DNA from: Cristatella mucedo
Lineage: Eukaryota > Bryozoa > Phylactolaemata > Cristatellidae
Reading direction: 5' to 3'
NCBI GenBank assembly: GCA_009760855.2
Contig: WPIO01000006.1
Location: forward strand, 3,520,501-3,584,500
DNA length: 64,000 nucleotides
Part shown: positions 52,150 through 63,984 of the stretch, piece after piece
How the letters are laid out: every line of letters begins with the position of its first letter
How positions within the stretch are numbered: position 1 is the stretch's first letter
Made by a program: the position numbers and the translations under genes
The notes under the pieces: generated by a model
Databases searched by the model: none
Seen by the model: only the letters and a program-made list of their open reading frames with translations
Told to the model about the DNA's origin: nothing

Positions 52150-53930
52150 AGAGCTACAGACAGTATCTAAAAGCATGCTGCTGTGTATAATGAGATGCAC
52201 CACACACTGCTTTGAAAATTGAATGCCGTGGCCGGATCATCAGGCACCTGTCTTTAGAATTAAGCCCTGTTGGTGGCACGGTGCAATGGTCTGCTAGCAT
52301 ACAAATTTCTTGAATGGATCAATGCTCATCTGCGAAGAATTTTCTGCAGACACAGATACAATCCTAAGAAAATCCATCCAGTGTCAGGGCAAACGTAGGC
52401 AAGTGCATCTCATAAAAAGATCCTATTGCATGCATCCAATACGAAGAGAATCGCCTGCTACTGCTGCAGTAGCGATTTGGCAAGGACGGCCTACTTAATA
52501 CTGCTGTGAATTGCCGGCCGTGTGCATACTTCCTCGCAGAGGGGGGGGGGGCTCAGCCTTGACCTGTAAAGGGTATGACTATAGTCATACAGGTATGTAT
52601 GGTGCAACATGAAAGATGGGCACAGTAGTATATGATTGTTACATGATTGGAGTTCGAGGGATGTGATTTGGAGCTGCCTCCTTTTTCAGGTCCTCACAGC
52701 TGAACCTATCACGATCGAACATGCCATTGCAGCACACTTGATGCTGCTAGACCGTTTACATTCTGAGCGCTTTAAGGCGTTTAAATTGAGTTTTTAAATT
52801 TAGAATGACTTGTGGCATTGGGATACAACTTAGTGGCAGTAAACTAACCTTGTGCTCACCAAGGAAGCTGGCTAAATCCTTAAATTTCCCTCAAGGTAAT
52901 CGACTACAAAGTTTGGACCTTGCTTCTCGTGTCTTTGCATTAGCAGTCAAGATTGATCTGCTTCGAGATTCTAGCCACGAGACCGCAGGTTTTTTGGAAT
53001 GCTGCTCAGCACAACAAGTGCTGTGGTGCCGGTCTTCATTCGCATCGATTTCGCTGGCTGCAATCCCTTGATTGGAGGGGAGAGCCTAATGCTGCGGAGC
53101 TTAGATGCAGTGCTGCCAGCTGCAACGTTACTGTCAGCCTTCCATCGACGATCGATTGTCTCAATTGAAGCCGCCTGATACCAATCAGGCCAACTAGCTA
53201 AGTGGCTTTTAGCTTGTCTACAGCATCGAATGGTCTGCTCCAACTGTAACCCGAAGATGCCCAATTGGTAGGAGCCACACAATTGGCCAAAGATGTGTAA
53301 CCCCAGATTTCAGGCGGCACGTTTTAAGACCACGCCCTCTTATCTGCAAATAGTGGGGAGTGATCCTCTGTATCTAATGCTTGTCAGTTATCTGTGAGAA
53401 TTCATGACGTATGCCTCATAATACTCAGGCAGTCAGATGTTAGTTAGTGTTAGTTTTCCCTCTTGGGTTCGGCATCCCATGTTAAATTCGGTGGAATGTG
53501 AATCAGGCTCATGGCAATATCGTGGGCTTGAACAATTTGTATGCCAAGGCTGTGTGTATTTCAGCCAAACCCTCGGAGTATACTCTCAAGGCCGGGTCTC
53601 TAACAGAATCTAATTATGCAGTGCATGACACATGAAGGCATAATACAAGTCATATTAATATAAATGAGTCAGTTAGCGAGAAGTTAAGTAACTCGGCAGC
53701 ATGGCACCAGCCAGCGTTGCTCATGAGTCTTACTACTCTCTTGGGCTCTACAGGTTCGAAATCGATAATCAAGAGTATAACAAAGAATTGATTGATCGAT
53801 GTCAACCTTCTAAGGGAAGGACCAAACCTTGCCTGAGCCAGTCAGTCTCCTGATGATCAGTACACGTGAAAGCCAAGTAAGGAAAACTTATGTCTGATGC
53901 AAGAAAATATAAGTAAAAATATTGCATAAT
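52150..53930. other. Intergenic, nothing recognised
   Basis: Short open frames only (for example 52971-53282 minus), no family signal. A poly-G run lies near 52541-52550. Confidence 0.45.
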
Positions 53931-54470
53931 ATTAATAATGCTGATGCTAGGTTTCTTGTGTAATGCCTTAAGGAAAAATCTCGACCCAGGTGCATTATAA
54001 CTCGATGCAAGAGAATCAATAACCAAGAATTAATTAATGACTTATACGGTATAATTCTTAGACAAGCATGCAAAAGCCCGCAAATATAATGCTTAGACCA
54101 GCATGCAGAAGCACACAAGAAGACACTCGGGCCATCTCTGGTTGGTAGCATGCACTGAATCATGCACAAATAAGTAAGCCGGAACAAAAACGACAAGTTC
54201 CCTGGGACGAAAAGAAAGCTGAGCAGAAAAGATGAATCTTTAGATGAGACTGTAATGATTTGAAGCCATTTTAGATGGTGATAGAAGCGGGAAGCGAGTT
54301 TCAGGCATTCGGTGCAAACGAACAAAAGGCCCGATCTCCCAATATATTTAAACTTAGTGGGAGGAGTGGCAGGTGACTAGAAACCGAATAGATTCCGTAG
54401 GAGCATTAACTTATAACATATAAGTTCATAGTCGATGGGTAGCAGTATGTCTGAAACTATAGGCTAATTT
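53930..54470 (-). mobile_element. L2-like LINE, heavily decayed
   Basis: Worn tail (gtgtaatgccttaaggaaaa) and 3' ORF end (gaagcgggaagcgagtttca, gcaaacgaacaaaaggc). Confidence 0.6.
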
Positions 54471-54639
54471 ATTGGCTCAGTAATTGGATTAGCAATGCTG
54501 TAGGTTTATCCCATTTCATTCTATTGAATGAAAATATTTCGAAGATTCTATTCCATAATTTGGAAATTTACCAAAGATCATCACCTTTATTTTTTGTATG
54601 TATATATTATGTCTATCCACTCCTCATTGCCATCTACTC

Positions 54640-54895
54640 TTCTGCTACTCATATACTCTTCTGCATTATGTTTCTCCACTTACTCGCAATCTACTCTTCT
54701 GCCGCCAACTATGGCACATCCTTTCTATCTGTCCTGAGCTGCTATGTTCATGCTACTCAATACCTGTTGTATGAGATGAAGTCTGTTGGCTTCCTAATTC
54801 GTACCGAAAGCCGCTTAGGCCTTGAGTGCACATAAGAAACTGTCGTGTGTAACTTCCACATGGACTTTGTGGGGTTACAAACAGAGATACATTAC
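54640..54895 (+). mobile_element. Family-B LINE, extreme 3' end
   Basis: + strand encodes SSAANYGTSFLSVLSCYVHA and ESRLGLECT, then gtggggttacaaacagagat and an (ATTAC)n tail. Confidence 0.85.
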
Positions 54896-55131
54896 ATTAC
54901 ATTACTATGACACACAACAGGTCAATTGCTCCTAGCTAATCTACTGTTTATTCTGGAGAGCTGCCAGTCTCTATTGAGTACCCATTTTACCCATATATTT
55001 TTTTATTATATGTGCATGGTACTTAGCAGGCAGCATTGTGCATTTTCAGTGCTTTCTGATTAATCTTTTAATTTTTATCTGCTCTAATAATTTGCTCATT
55101 CTCAACATCTCGATAAAATGTGAAAACCAGC

Positions 55132-55133
<2 letters not shown>

Positions 55134-55165
<32 letters not shown>
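55134..55165. repeat. (TA)n microsatellite
   Basis: About 15 TA units. Confidence 0.95.
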
Positions 55166-55168
<3 letters not shown>

Positions 55169-55317
55169 CGATCTGTAGAATGGTGTAGCTTTACTTTGCT
55201 TGCAGGTATATATATCTACTTGTAACTCCACAAAGCCATGAAGATTAAGTAGGTGCTACACTTGGAGTTTGCATTGCAAACTCAAAGCATAAGTAGCTTT
55301 TGACAGTGTGTATTTAA

Positions 55318-55460
55318 TAATAATAATCCATTTGTATAGCATCGTAGGAGACCTTAATCTCTCATTTGGCGCTTCACAAGCCAGGGGGCGCGAGCCAACG
55401 ACCTCTGTCATCAAATACATTCACCTTGAACGTAGTCGCCATAACCACTGGGCCAAACTA
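55318..55460 (-). mobile_element. SINE-1 copy
   Basis: aataatccatttgtatagca, ggagaccttaatctctcat, gcgcgagccaacgacctctg and ccataaccactgggccaaac. Confidence 0.78.
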
Positions 55461-55697
55461 ACGAGGCGCTGCTCATTAAATACAGCAGCGCAATGGCCCA
55501 GAAATTAAGCGCACTGCAAGAAGCAGAAGCAAAACTGTATTTTCGAGCCATTTCTGCATTTCACGCTGCTTTCGCCTGCTTACTTTGATGAGTGACTCGG
55601 CGATGGTATGTTCCAATCACGTGTGCATGCTACGTTCGTAAGAACCAGTCAATCAACATATGAGGAGTTGGCAACAGCCACCACAGCTAACTCGTAC

Positions 55698-55860
55698 ATA
55701 ATAATAATAATACATTTGTTATAGCACCCTCAGAGAACCCAATCTCTTTCTAAGCACTTTACGTTTTCTCTAAAGGATCGAATAGTTAGTGGTAGCATGC
55801 TCAATGACAGCAAGCATAGCATCGTTAGAGGTGACATGCATATGTGGTTGCTAACAGCAT
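55698..55860 (-). repeat. L2-like 3' end
   Basis: AAT tract, tatagcaccctcagagaacc, ttctaagcactttacg, and a 3' UTR piece. Confidence 0.8.
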
Positions 55861-56179
55861 TCATCCCATGCCACAAAGAAAATGTGAAAAGCATAACCGA
55901 GTCAGGAGCACAGTCAAGAACAAGTAGCGTAGAAATTTCAGCTTAAGACTTTGGAAAAAATGCCAGATCCTGACAGCTGGAGAGAAGGTATCATTGTATG
56001 AGGATTGTATTGATGAGTTTTTGCAGAATATTGCCCATCTTGCGGAAGTATCTGTGGCCACAGTTTTCTCATGAAAGATAAGGAACTGCTAATTTTTTGT
56101 CCTGTGAAGACCTGATTGCATAAAGAGGCTGAAACTGAGATAGAAATCCTGCTGGATATAAGCGAGGTAAACAAAGTGG

Positions 56180-57761
56180 TAGCTGGAGTGGTAGATCCAA
56201 ATAAGAACTCGTCCTTGGTCAAGCGGATCCACAAGTAAACTTCTTCGTCTGTTTTATAGACCAACCCAGCGATGGTGTATAGTGGCTCAAATCTAAATCC
56301 CGACTTATTTTTATTCTGCAGCCCAGCCAATACTTGCTTTAAGAAGTCTATCCTAGAGAGAACCAGGGAACTAAAAACGTGTGTAGCTGGCAGTTTCAGT
56401 ATTCACCATTCTCGAAGCTGTTCGAACGAAAGTCGCTGTAAAGGCACTCTTCTGAATAAAACTTATCGGCAAAAGGAAGTCGTCAAAGATGACTCCCCGA
56501 TAGTGACTGCTCCGTGATGGTCATACCCATGGTACATATAGTTAAGAGCTCAAAACTACTTGCTCCAGATGTGCCGTGAGTGTGCGACTGAGTTGCCTGT
56601 TGCCGTCATTTAGTTTAAGGAGGGTGCCCAAAATTCGGGGCTAAATTTCATTTCTGTGAGACAGTAGTTCGGTATGTAAATTGTTGATGCTGGCTCTAAG
56701 GGCTAGAATAATAAGCAAACTTGGGTAATGTCTACATTTAAATTATTGCTACCATAGGACCCGGAACCTTCTACAGAGATGCTTCACAGGCGAGAATTGG
56801 TCCGATAAAAAACAGACTTTTGTGGAATTCCAGAAGTGATGGATCTGCGTGATTACACATAAAAACTAAGTGACAGATTAGATACGATTCGAACAGATTT
56901 TACAGACTTTGAAACCGCTATGAAAGTTATTATAATATTACAGCAATTTTTAGCAGGTCTTGGACCATAATGGCATCGACCACTTCATGTGCTTGCGCTT
57001 TCACAACTATAGTGGAAGCATTACCAATGTTGTCTGACATCCAATTTTCTACTCTATTTCCTGCACATGTTTTGCATATGCACAAGTAGTTTTGTTGTGA
57101 AGAATTGCTGCAATCACTGTAGTCACTAAGGCATATGGTACGTTACACTCACAACACCAAAGCTTTGCAAACGGCTTAGCTTTGCAGTATGATGCATATA
57201 TTAAGCCTTCTTATATGACTGAAATGATCAGCCAATGGCCTCAGGGCCCGACTATGCTGAATTGTCTTAATCGTTGTTCCTCTGCCCATCATTAACCGGT
57301 CTTGTTCCTGAGTTGGTTGAACCATTTTACATATCGCCTGTTTTTGAACCATGTTTGGCAGATAGATCCAAGTATGTCTGGCTTGAAGCCAACTCCTTCG
57401 ATTCGCCCTGGTGACCATGTCGATGACAGAGCCAACTCAAGTATAGAAGATGTTCAGTGTGGTACTTATGTCTGCTCGGCGACTCCCTGGTAAGCAGCGA
57501 ATCTCCTCGGTTTAGCTTAATGTTTTTGCAAACATCCGGACGTTTCTCACTTCGGAAATTCCTAGATGTAGTAGGCTATCATTCAATCGGCACAGCCATG
57601 CTCCATCGGCAATCTATGATTGTGTATGGCGATGCATATGAAGCTTTCGCATTAGTAATCTATCTTATGAATCTCCAGCAGGCAGAAGCCTTCTATCCTC
57701 TTACCCTGCTCATTGACGTCTGCTGACGACATGCCTAATGTACTTACTGCTCTTGCTACAG
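56180..57761. other. Upstream of the paralog; no clear exon
   Basis: A weak candidate for the counterpart of mind bomb exon 4 lies at about 57561-57650 (LDVV, GTAMLH, then YGDAYEAF), but splice phase does not fit. Counterparts of exons 1-3 were not found. Confidence 0.3.
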
Positions 57762-57909
57762 GGAGGAGATGTCAAGAGCAGCCATCAAATTCAACCGTGA
57801 TAATGCCAAGTGCATGCAACACTGTGTTTCACTGCATGTGGCAGCACAGCATGATTGTGCCGAGTGCGTCTCTACACTACTGAAGTCGACATGTAGCGTC
57901 AACATTCAG
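57762..57909 (+). CDS. Paralog exon a (matches main exon 5)
   Basis: After cttgctacag, one base completes a codon; encodes EEMSRAAIKFN, then CVSLHVAAQHDCAECVSTLL and CSVNIQ, matching [19 protein letters not shown] and CAVNMQ of the main gene. Donor gtacgg. Confidence 0.82.
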
Positions 57910-60056
57910 GTACGGTCACACTCCCCAGTGCACTTCAATACCTTTACAGCATATGACGGTAACGGCCCATCGCTATGCCCAGCACAGCTGCTGCCAGAAG
58001 GTCGCTGTTCGACCGTTAGGTTAGCACTACTGTTCACGAGTGAATTTTGGGACCTGCATCTAGTCTCTCCAGGGTGTTTTCGATGAGGGGATGCTCTCTT
58101 TTTGCCAGGACAAGCACGGTGACACACCTTTGCACACTGCCATCAGACGTGGGTGCTGTGAGAGCATCATAGTGATGCTTGCAGAGCATGCCCAGGTCGA
58201 CCATAGCATAACGAACGATCGAGGCTATGACCTACTGCACTATGCTGTTCACCGGCAGAATCCGACGTAAGTCTGACTCGAACGAGCAGCCAACTAAAGC
58301 AACAGTGCTCTGCGCACCACCTCAATGTTGAAGCTTTACCAGGTCATTGGCAGAGTGCACCTGTTTGGTAACTTAGCTGTTTTGGGCAACGAATATGCTA
58401 CAATCCTGTTGATGGTAAGCAGGTGCTGCGCTGGTTGCCCCGGTGCATGAAATTGCCACAGGCGATATCTTATTCTGAAAGATTGGCCTTACGTTTGAGA
58501 TGCCACTGCGGGCACAGTTTGCAGAAACATGCTTTGCTCTGTTGACCGGTATCCCGGTGATGTTCATCCTATTTCAAATGTTCACTGAAGAGCACTACGG
58601 TCCACACAGTTACATTGCAACCACACCGAAAGCTGCTCGTTAGGGGGAAGCAGAACAGCTACACTCCTCAATAATATGCCCCTAATGTTGCAGTGTCCTT
58701 CAAGGCATCGTCTGGTCTGTCATACTCTGCAAACAAGCAATGCTGGACCTTAACCAAAATGATAGCTAATTTTGACAACATGGTTTTATTTAAAACCTGA
58801 TTCCAAATAACACTTGCTGTGCTCTTCCAGCGAGTTGTGAAGCAAATGAGCTCACGAAAGACTGATTATTATTATTATTAGGGGAAAATGTACCACCAAA
58901 CGTCGGCTGGCTGTCTGCAGTTTAGCAGTAGGCCAATAATTACAAGTGGTAGCTGGAAAATCTGCTGTTTTGCACGCTTTGTCGAGGCACGTTAAGCTTT
59001 TTCACTTGATTGTTTCCAGTCTGAGACGTGACAAGAGTAATTTTGTATGGGACGTCAGTCCCAACATAATGGACTTTTACAAAGAATATAATATATCTTC
59101 TCATTTAGAGCTTGTAATAGATGTACCTAACTAGGTTATACGTTTAGAGAACACGACTATAAATGTGAAAAGAACAAAACAGGCGCCGACCAGTTGCTTG
59201 AATATTTATTAAAATAGCTAGAATGCTTAAAAATGAAAGTTTTTAGAATGCTTGTCAGACCTGACGGTACTTGTCTTGTCCCAAATCTGCTGACGAGAGT
59301 AAAGGATGCTTGGGATAAACAAGGATCCATCGCCAGCATACCTGCACTGCACAGTGTACAAAGCTGGCTCCATGGCAATGCCAAGGCACACATCGTAATG
59401 TAAATTTCGTTGGCATATCATTACCGATACATCGGATGCAGAACAGTTAAGGGCATTAAGCTTGATAAATGTATACCATTCGTTGGCAATTAGGGAAATT
59501 CATGACGATGAACGAAAAACATTTGCCTTTGAAGCCCATCACCCATAGGCGGTCAAACCTCCCATCGACATGCAAAATTAGGTTGTTCGTGTGAGCCTGC
59601 CAAAAGCAATGACATTTGATGCCTATTGTTTGCAACTGTGCCACGTTCTCAGTGTTCCTATGAGAAAGATGCCAGTGGCGATAGCATTACATTGCAGGGC
59701 TGCTGCAAAAGTCGTGAGTCTTTCTCCACATCTTTGTAAGAAGACACATTCAAAAGGATATGCTCCAATTCACTCGGCTGCTGCAGCAGGAGACTGCCAA
59801 ATGATTGACATATTGATGGGCTGCGTGAGTGTACCTGAGCGTCTGTCTCTTTTTTAACCGCATTAGGCTACATCGAACTCAGTGGTTTCACTCTTCATAG
59901 ACCTGCCAGCCCTTGCTGTCATAGTGCATCGAGTTTGCATCGGCGGCGGCTGCTGCGAAGCTGGTGTCGAACAATGAAACTGTGAAAGCTATGCAACCCT
60001 CCCAAACCTCTGCAATAGATCTTGCTTCCAACGATGCGATGGAGGCAAAATGCTGA
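57762..60056 (+). CDS. Second mind bomb paralog, ankyrin only, four exons
   Basis: Exons 57762-57909, 58109-58266, 59653-59824 and 59925-60056 join in frame (609 nt after the first split base, including TGA). Every junction has GT/AG, and the phases (2 in, 0, 2, 0) equal those of exons 5, 6, 7 and 9 of the main gene 34 kb upstream on the same strand. Repeats seen: CVSLHVAAQHDCAECVSTLL, HGDTPLHTAIRRGCCESIIV, GYDLLHYAVHRQN, GYAPIHSAAAAGDCQMIDIL and TSAIDLASNDAMEAKC before TGA. The exon 8 counterpart and both RINGs are absent. No stop inside exons. It could be a functional truncated protein or a young pseudogene. The 5' part is not identified. Confidence 0.75.
58109..58266 (+). CDS. Paralog exon b (matches main exon 6)
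   Basis: After tttttgccag: DKHGDTPLHTAIRRGCC, IIVMLAEHAQVDHS and DRGYDLLHYAVHRQNP. Donor gtaagt in phase 2, as in the main gene. One codon longer than main exon 6. Confidence 0.88.
58267..59652 (+). other. Paralog intron
   Basis: 1.4 kb with a short (TTA)n at 58867-58880. No recognisable mobile element. The open frames at 58946 and 59157 show no family signal. Confidence 0.5.
59653..59824 (+). CDS. Paralog exon c (matches main exon 7)
   Basis: After acgttctcag, one base completes the codon; VPMRKMPVAIALHC, then KKTHSKGYAPIHSAAAAG and CQMIDILMGC. Longer than main exon 7 by 45 nt, through an insertion before the ankyrin core. Donor gtgagt, phase 0. Confidence 0.78.
59925..60056 (+). CDS. Paralog exon d (matches main exon 9), with stop
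   Basis: After tgctgtcatag: CIEFASAAAAAKLVSNNETV, then QTSAIDLASNDAMEAKC and TGA at 60054-60056. The main gene continues here to KRYVNER and a donor; the paralog ends about eight residues earlier. Only 100 bp separate it from exon c, so no room is left for an exon 8. Confidence 0.72.
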   Translation, partial: CIEFASAAAAAKLVSNNETVKAMQPSQTSAIDLASNDAMEAKC

Positions 60057-60545
60057 TTGCTGGACAGGGTAGTGTAGAATAGAAGAGCAGCACATTTGTA
60101 CCAGCATCTTTATGGCACGATGCAGCCAGTTGTGATGGGTAAGTGGTACGGAGCCAATCGTTAGCTAGTCTTCAAATGAAGAAAACGAAGCACGCACGTG
60201 CATGCCACGAAATCTGCCCGTTTAGGTTGATCAACATGCCAGCCACTTTCTATCCACCCCCACCTTAGCCGTCGCGTTGGGCCTGAAAAGGGTTCGAAAG
60301 AGTTCCAGGGAGCCCCAGCGAGAGTCACACAGGTTTTGCATTGGGCAAGTGCTAAGTGAATGAGCACGAGGCTCGGAGCTGCACAGTCACGCGGAGCTAA
60401 CCCTCTAAGCTTCACCTTTGCCCGAGGCCGAGCTGTAAGCTGGAGCTGCCATACCCTTCAGGCATCCTGCTGGCCCGTGTGCCAAACGCTCAGCGATTCC
60501 ACCGACTCGATTCTAAGTACTCTTTGGTACCATTAACCATTCGAT
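60057..60545. other. 3' flank of paralog
   Basis: No RING-like cysteine pattern found in any frame on the + strand, and no clear aataaa. Confidence 0.5.
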
Positions 60546-60625
60546 CATGCTTCCTTTGCAGCAAATGTAAAGTGCCTCGAAAGAGATTAAGTTCATCGAG
60601 GGTGCCATACAAATTTATTATTATT
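60545..60625 (+). repeat. L2 tail-only insertion
   Basis: ttcctttgcagcaaatgtaa, worn hairpin, then ttattattattg. 5' end again just before the hairpin. Confidence 0.85.
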
Positions 60626-60642
60626 GTTGTTATATTTGGTGT

Positions 60643-60644
<2 letters not shown>

Positions 60645-60676
<32 letters not shown>

Positions 60677-60845
60677 CACTTGATAAAGCGGCCTCAGAGA
60701 ACTTAATCTCTTTCTAGGCGCTTTACATTTGCTGCAAAGGGAAATGCAATTGAATGGTAAGTAAAATCATGCTTGAAAAACAAACAAAATGAATAATATG
60801 GTTAGGGGTGACATGCACAGGGTCAGCATGCAAGGTGTGCCTTGG
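60645..60845 (-). mobile_element. L2-like LINE, short 3' end
   Basis: AAT tract, tgataaagcggcctcagaga, and the 3' UTR gttaggggtgacatgcacag. Tail-to-tail with the + fragment just upstream. Confidence 0.9.
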
Positions 60846-60852
60846 TAATTTA

Positions 60853-60900
60853 ACTGGGGGTGGGGTGGGTGGGTGGGTGGGGTGGGTTAAGGGGATTCCC
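60853..60900 (+). repeat. G-rich (GGGT)n tract
   Basis: tgggggtggggtgggtgggt and following give at least six runs of three or more G with 1-nt loops, a strong G-quadruplex pattern. Confidence 0.85.
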
Positions 60901-61845
60901 CGATGATGCAACTTCAGCTCCGTTTTTCGCTCACACCTGGCTTGTCGTCGAGTAGGCGTTCCTCTGGTGCAGCGTAAACACTCTCCGAGTGCCTTCAGCC
61001 GGTCTGTGCGGAGCAGGTAGCACTAACAAAGGCCTGTCGTGTGCACCGCTTGTGCACCGTAGCAGACCGCAGCACTTCCTATTTCGACACATTGACATTC
61101 CTGAGCAGCTCGTTCGTGCTCACGTCGCCTGCTAAATTTCTTCAGTTCACTTCTCCCGAAAGGTCCTTTGGCCTGACACGTATGCCGAGCGATGTGGCAG
61201 CTGAGATGCCTTTAGAGGGCTATGAAGTGCCAGCTGTGGCTGCAGCTCATCCATCTGGCACCGAGGGAAGAGCACCGGCTGACAGCAAGAAGACTGGGGG
61301 TCAGACATGTCGAACGAGTGTACGCTGTTGAGTAGAATGCCTGGCCACGTGTTCGAGACCATTCATTTGCCAGTGCAGGTGAAGAAGTCCGATCAGACCG
61401 ATCAGACAGAGGCGGCAGAGAAAAGGGGCGTCTGCTTTGCCCGATTGGCCGGTAGAGAGTCCTTTGTATGGTACCACCAAGACTAGGGTTTTGACACATG
61501 ATCTGATTGTGTGTACATTGAGTGCTGCTGCCCTGTACCAGGCTGACATCTCAGATGGGCAGGGAATTGGGTTATTGGCCATGGGCCACTAGAACGACTA
61601 GTGCTGCGATGGCATTCCATTCGTTGGGGCTCCAGCTCAACACGTCCGAGATTCTTCAGGGGTATTCAAGGTCAAGGATATTTAGGTCTCTATCAAGGTC
61701 AGGGATATTTCTTGTCCTCGTGTGTTCATCATCTTTGTAACAACCCTCCAATTAGCTTCGTATAATACCTTGAGCAACTAATTATCATTATCAGGCTCCT
61801 GGATAGTGCTGCCTCTCTCTCCGCAGAGGAGTTTGACCTTACAAT
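60901..61845. other. Intergenic, weak coding-like stretch
   Basis: 61331-61485 on + is open and protein-like (PGHVFETIHLPVQ, then EKRGVCFARLAGRESFVWYH) but has no recognised family and no supported splice partners. Confidence 0.25.
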
Positions 61846-61847
61846 TA

Positions 61848-63450
61848 TAATGATAATAATACATTTGTATAGCACCTCGTAGAATTTAATCTCTTTCGGG
61901 GCAATTTACATATGCTGCAAAGAAAGCATGATCAAATGGGTAGTGGTAACATTCACAATGTCAACAAGCATAACATGGTTAAAAGTGCCATTCACAGTAT
62001 CAACCTGTAAAACACGGTTATTTATAACATGCACAGTGTCAGCACCTACAAACACCCAAAGGACTAGTCACACGGACCCACTAAATGCTGTGAAAAACTG
62101 GTGCATTTTAGTTTTTTTTAACGTCGTCAAGTCAAGAGATATCGTGACGTCAGCAGGGAGTGAGTTTCACGCTTCGGAAGCATATGAACTAAAGGCACCC
62201 TCTCCAAAGGATTTGAGGGTCGTACCAGGTAAAGCTAAACGATTTGATTCAGAAAAATAGGTGGTGCGACGCCGAACCAGGTGGGGGAGTAGTTCTAATT
62301 GGTAGGCTGGATTCAGAGGATGAAGGGATCTAAAAGTGGGTGACAGAACCTTGAATTCGAAACGTTGCTTGACTGTTAGCCAGTGCAGGTCGGTGAGAAG
62401 TGGTGTGATGTGGCAACTGCGACACACAACAAACAAGCCTGGCTGCAGAGTTTTGCACCAACTGTAAGCTGCTTGCACCGGCCGGTAGACCAGCAAGAAG
62501 TGGGTTACAGGAGTCAAAATGAGATATCACAAATGCATGGACGAATTTTGATGTAGTATCCCATTTAAACATTCCAAATTTTAGCAACTTTATGTAGCAG
62601 AAAGTTGGCAGCCTTGGCTGTGGAGCTGATGTAGTCAACTAGTGAAAGGTAGCTTTGGAAAAGGACATCAAGATTTCGTGCAAATGCAGCAGGATATATG
62701 CTAGCAGAGCCAATAGTGAGCTTTAATCTTTCCAATTTCCGAGTCACACGTTTGCCCAGAGCTAGTACGATGGCTTTATCGTCATTTAATTTGAGAATGT
62801 TTGCTGCTATCTATTTGAGGATTTCAGCAATGCATGCAGCAAGGGAGTTCAGCGAGTTCGACGTGGTGTAGGGCTGGGAGAGATCAAAACATAAGTAAAC
62901 TGAATGTCATCAGCACAGAAGTGAATACCTAGATTTGCATGCTGACCCTGTGCATGTCACCCCTAACTATATTATTCATTTTGTTTGTTTTTCAAGCATG
63001 ATTTTACTTACCATTCAATTGCATTTCACTTTGCAGCAAATGTAATGCACCTAGAAAGAGATTAAGTTCTCTGAGGGTGCTTTATCAAGTGCATTATTAT
63101 TATTATTATTATGATTATTACAGAGTGTGCTTGGCAGTCACATGGGCAAGAGGGAGAGTATAGACTGCGAGAGGAAGCAGACCAAACACAGAACCCTGAG
63201 GTTCCCCGTGCTCCAGTGGTTTCTCTAATGATCTTTGTCCATTCACATCAATACTCTGGAGTCTCCCACTGAGATAGGACCTAAATCATTTCAGTGCAAT
63301 CCCACTGATGCCCACGTGAGGTGAGAGGCGCTCGAAAAGGACTTGATGATCAATTTTATCGAATGCAGCTGAGAGACTTTACCTAAGTCTTCATGCCTGA
63401 TAAAGTTGTTATACACATTAAGCAATGGAATGATTAGCTTTAAAACCAAA
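61848..63450 (-). mobile_element. L2-like LINE with nested L2
   Basis: From the tail (atttgtatagcacctcgtag) through NSAARLVC and FHPL-type ORF pieces to ctctggagtctcccactgag, i.e. into the RT domain. Interrupted at about 62935-63120 by a + strand L2 3' end. Confidence 0.87.
62935..63120 (+). mobile_element. L2-like 3' end nested in an older L2
   Basis: tgcatgctgaccctgtgcat, hairpin aatgcacctagaaagagatt, then (ATT)n to 63120. The host copy resumes with gtgcttggcagtcacat. Confidence 0.9.
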
Positions 63451-63661
63451 CTGGAAAATACTTGCTAGGTTTGACGTTCATCAAGCGATTAAGGAGCATT
63501 AATCCGTGCTATCTATGGCACTTCGTTGGAGCAGCTGTGGGAGATCAGATTATCATGCTTGCCATCGATGGTGGTACACATACGTATGTAGATAAGGGGC
63601 TACAGGGCTGCAGACCCCTTTGGCCAAACCTGAAAAGGCCTGCTATCAGACATTATGCTTC

Positions 63662-63735
63662 AGCAGCCACGATGATTGACTACCCTGGGCTATTTCTTTA
63701 GCGGCCACGATGATTGACTACCCGGGCTATTCCAA
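63662..63735. repeat. Tandem duplication, about 38 bp
   Basis: gccacgatgattgactaccc occurs twice, followed by gggctatt in both. Confidence 0.85.
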
Positions 63736-63927
63736 GAATCAAACCACAGACACAAGAATGACTTGATCGTGGCTGTGGCTATGTGAAAGCAATAACTCGT
63801 CGTGGGAGACTCCCCAAATAGAAATCCGATGGGTGATCAGCCAAGCTGAGGTTGCATATTTGGTTTGCATTCGTCTTGTTTCTTGTGAACCCCAGTGGGG
63901 TCAAAAGGGCGTATGGGGACAACACAT

Positions 63928-63984
63928 GCTGAAATCATTGGTTAAGTGCTTTTTTGCTGAAATCATTGGTTAAGTGCTTTTGTG
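63928..63984. repeat. Tandem duplication, 28 bp
   Basis: gctgaaatcattggttaagt occurs twice, followed by gctttt in both. Confidence 0.88.

Larger units (their letters stand above)
55207..56180 (-). mobile_element. Family-B LINE with two nested insertions
   Basis: The 3' end at 55207-55310 (cttgtaactccacaaagcca) and the ORF end at 55862-56180 (ccacaaagaaaatgtgaaaa, gagtcaggagcacagtcaag) bracket a SINE-1 (about 55318-55460) and an L2 tail (55698-55860), consistent with one older copy hit twice. Confidence 0.65.

Noticed and set aside
57302-57480. Open frame before the paralog as its upstream exon
   Set aside because: No ankyrin or REP motif, and the possible donor does not give the phase required by exon a.
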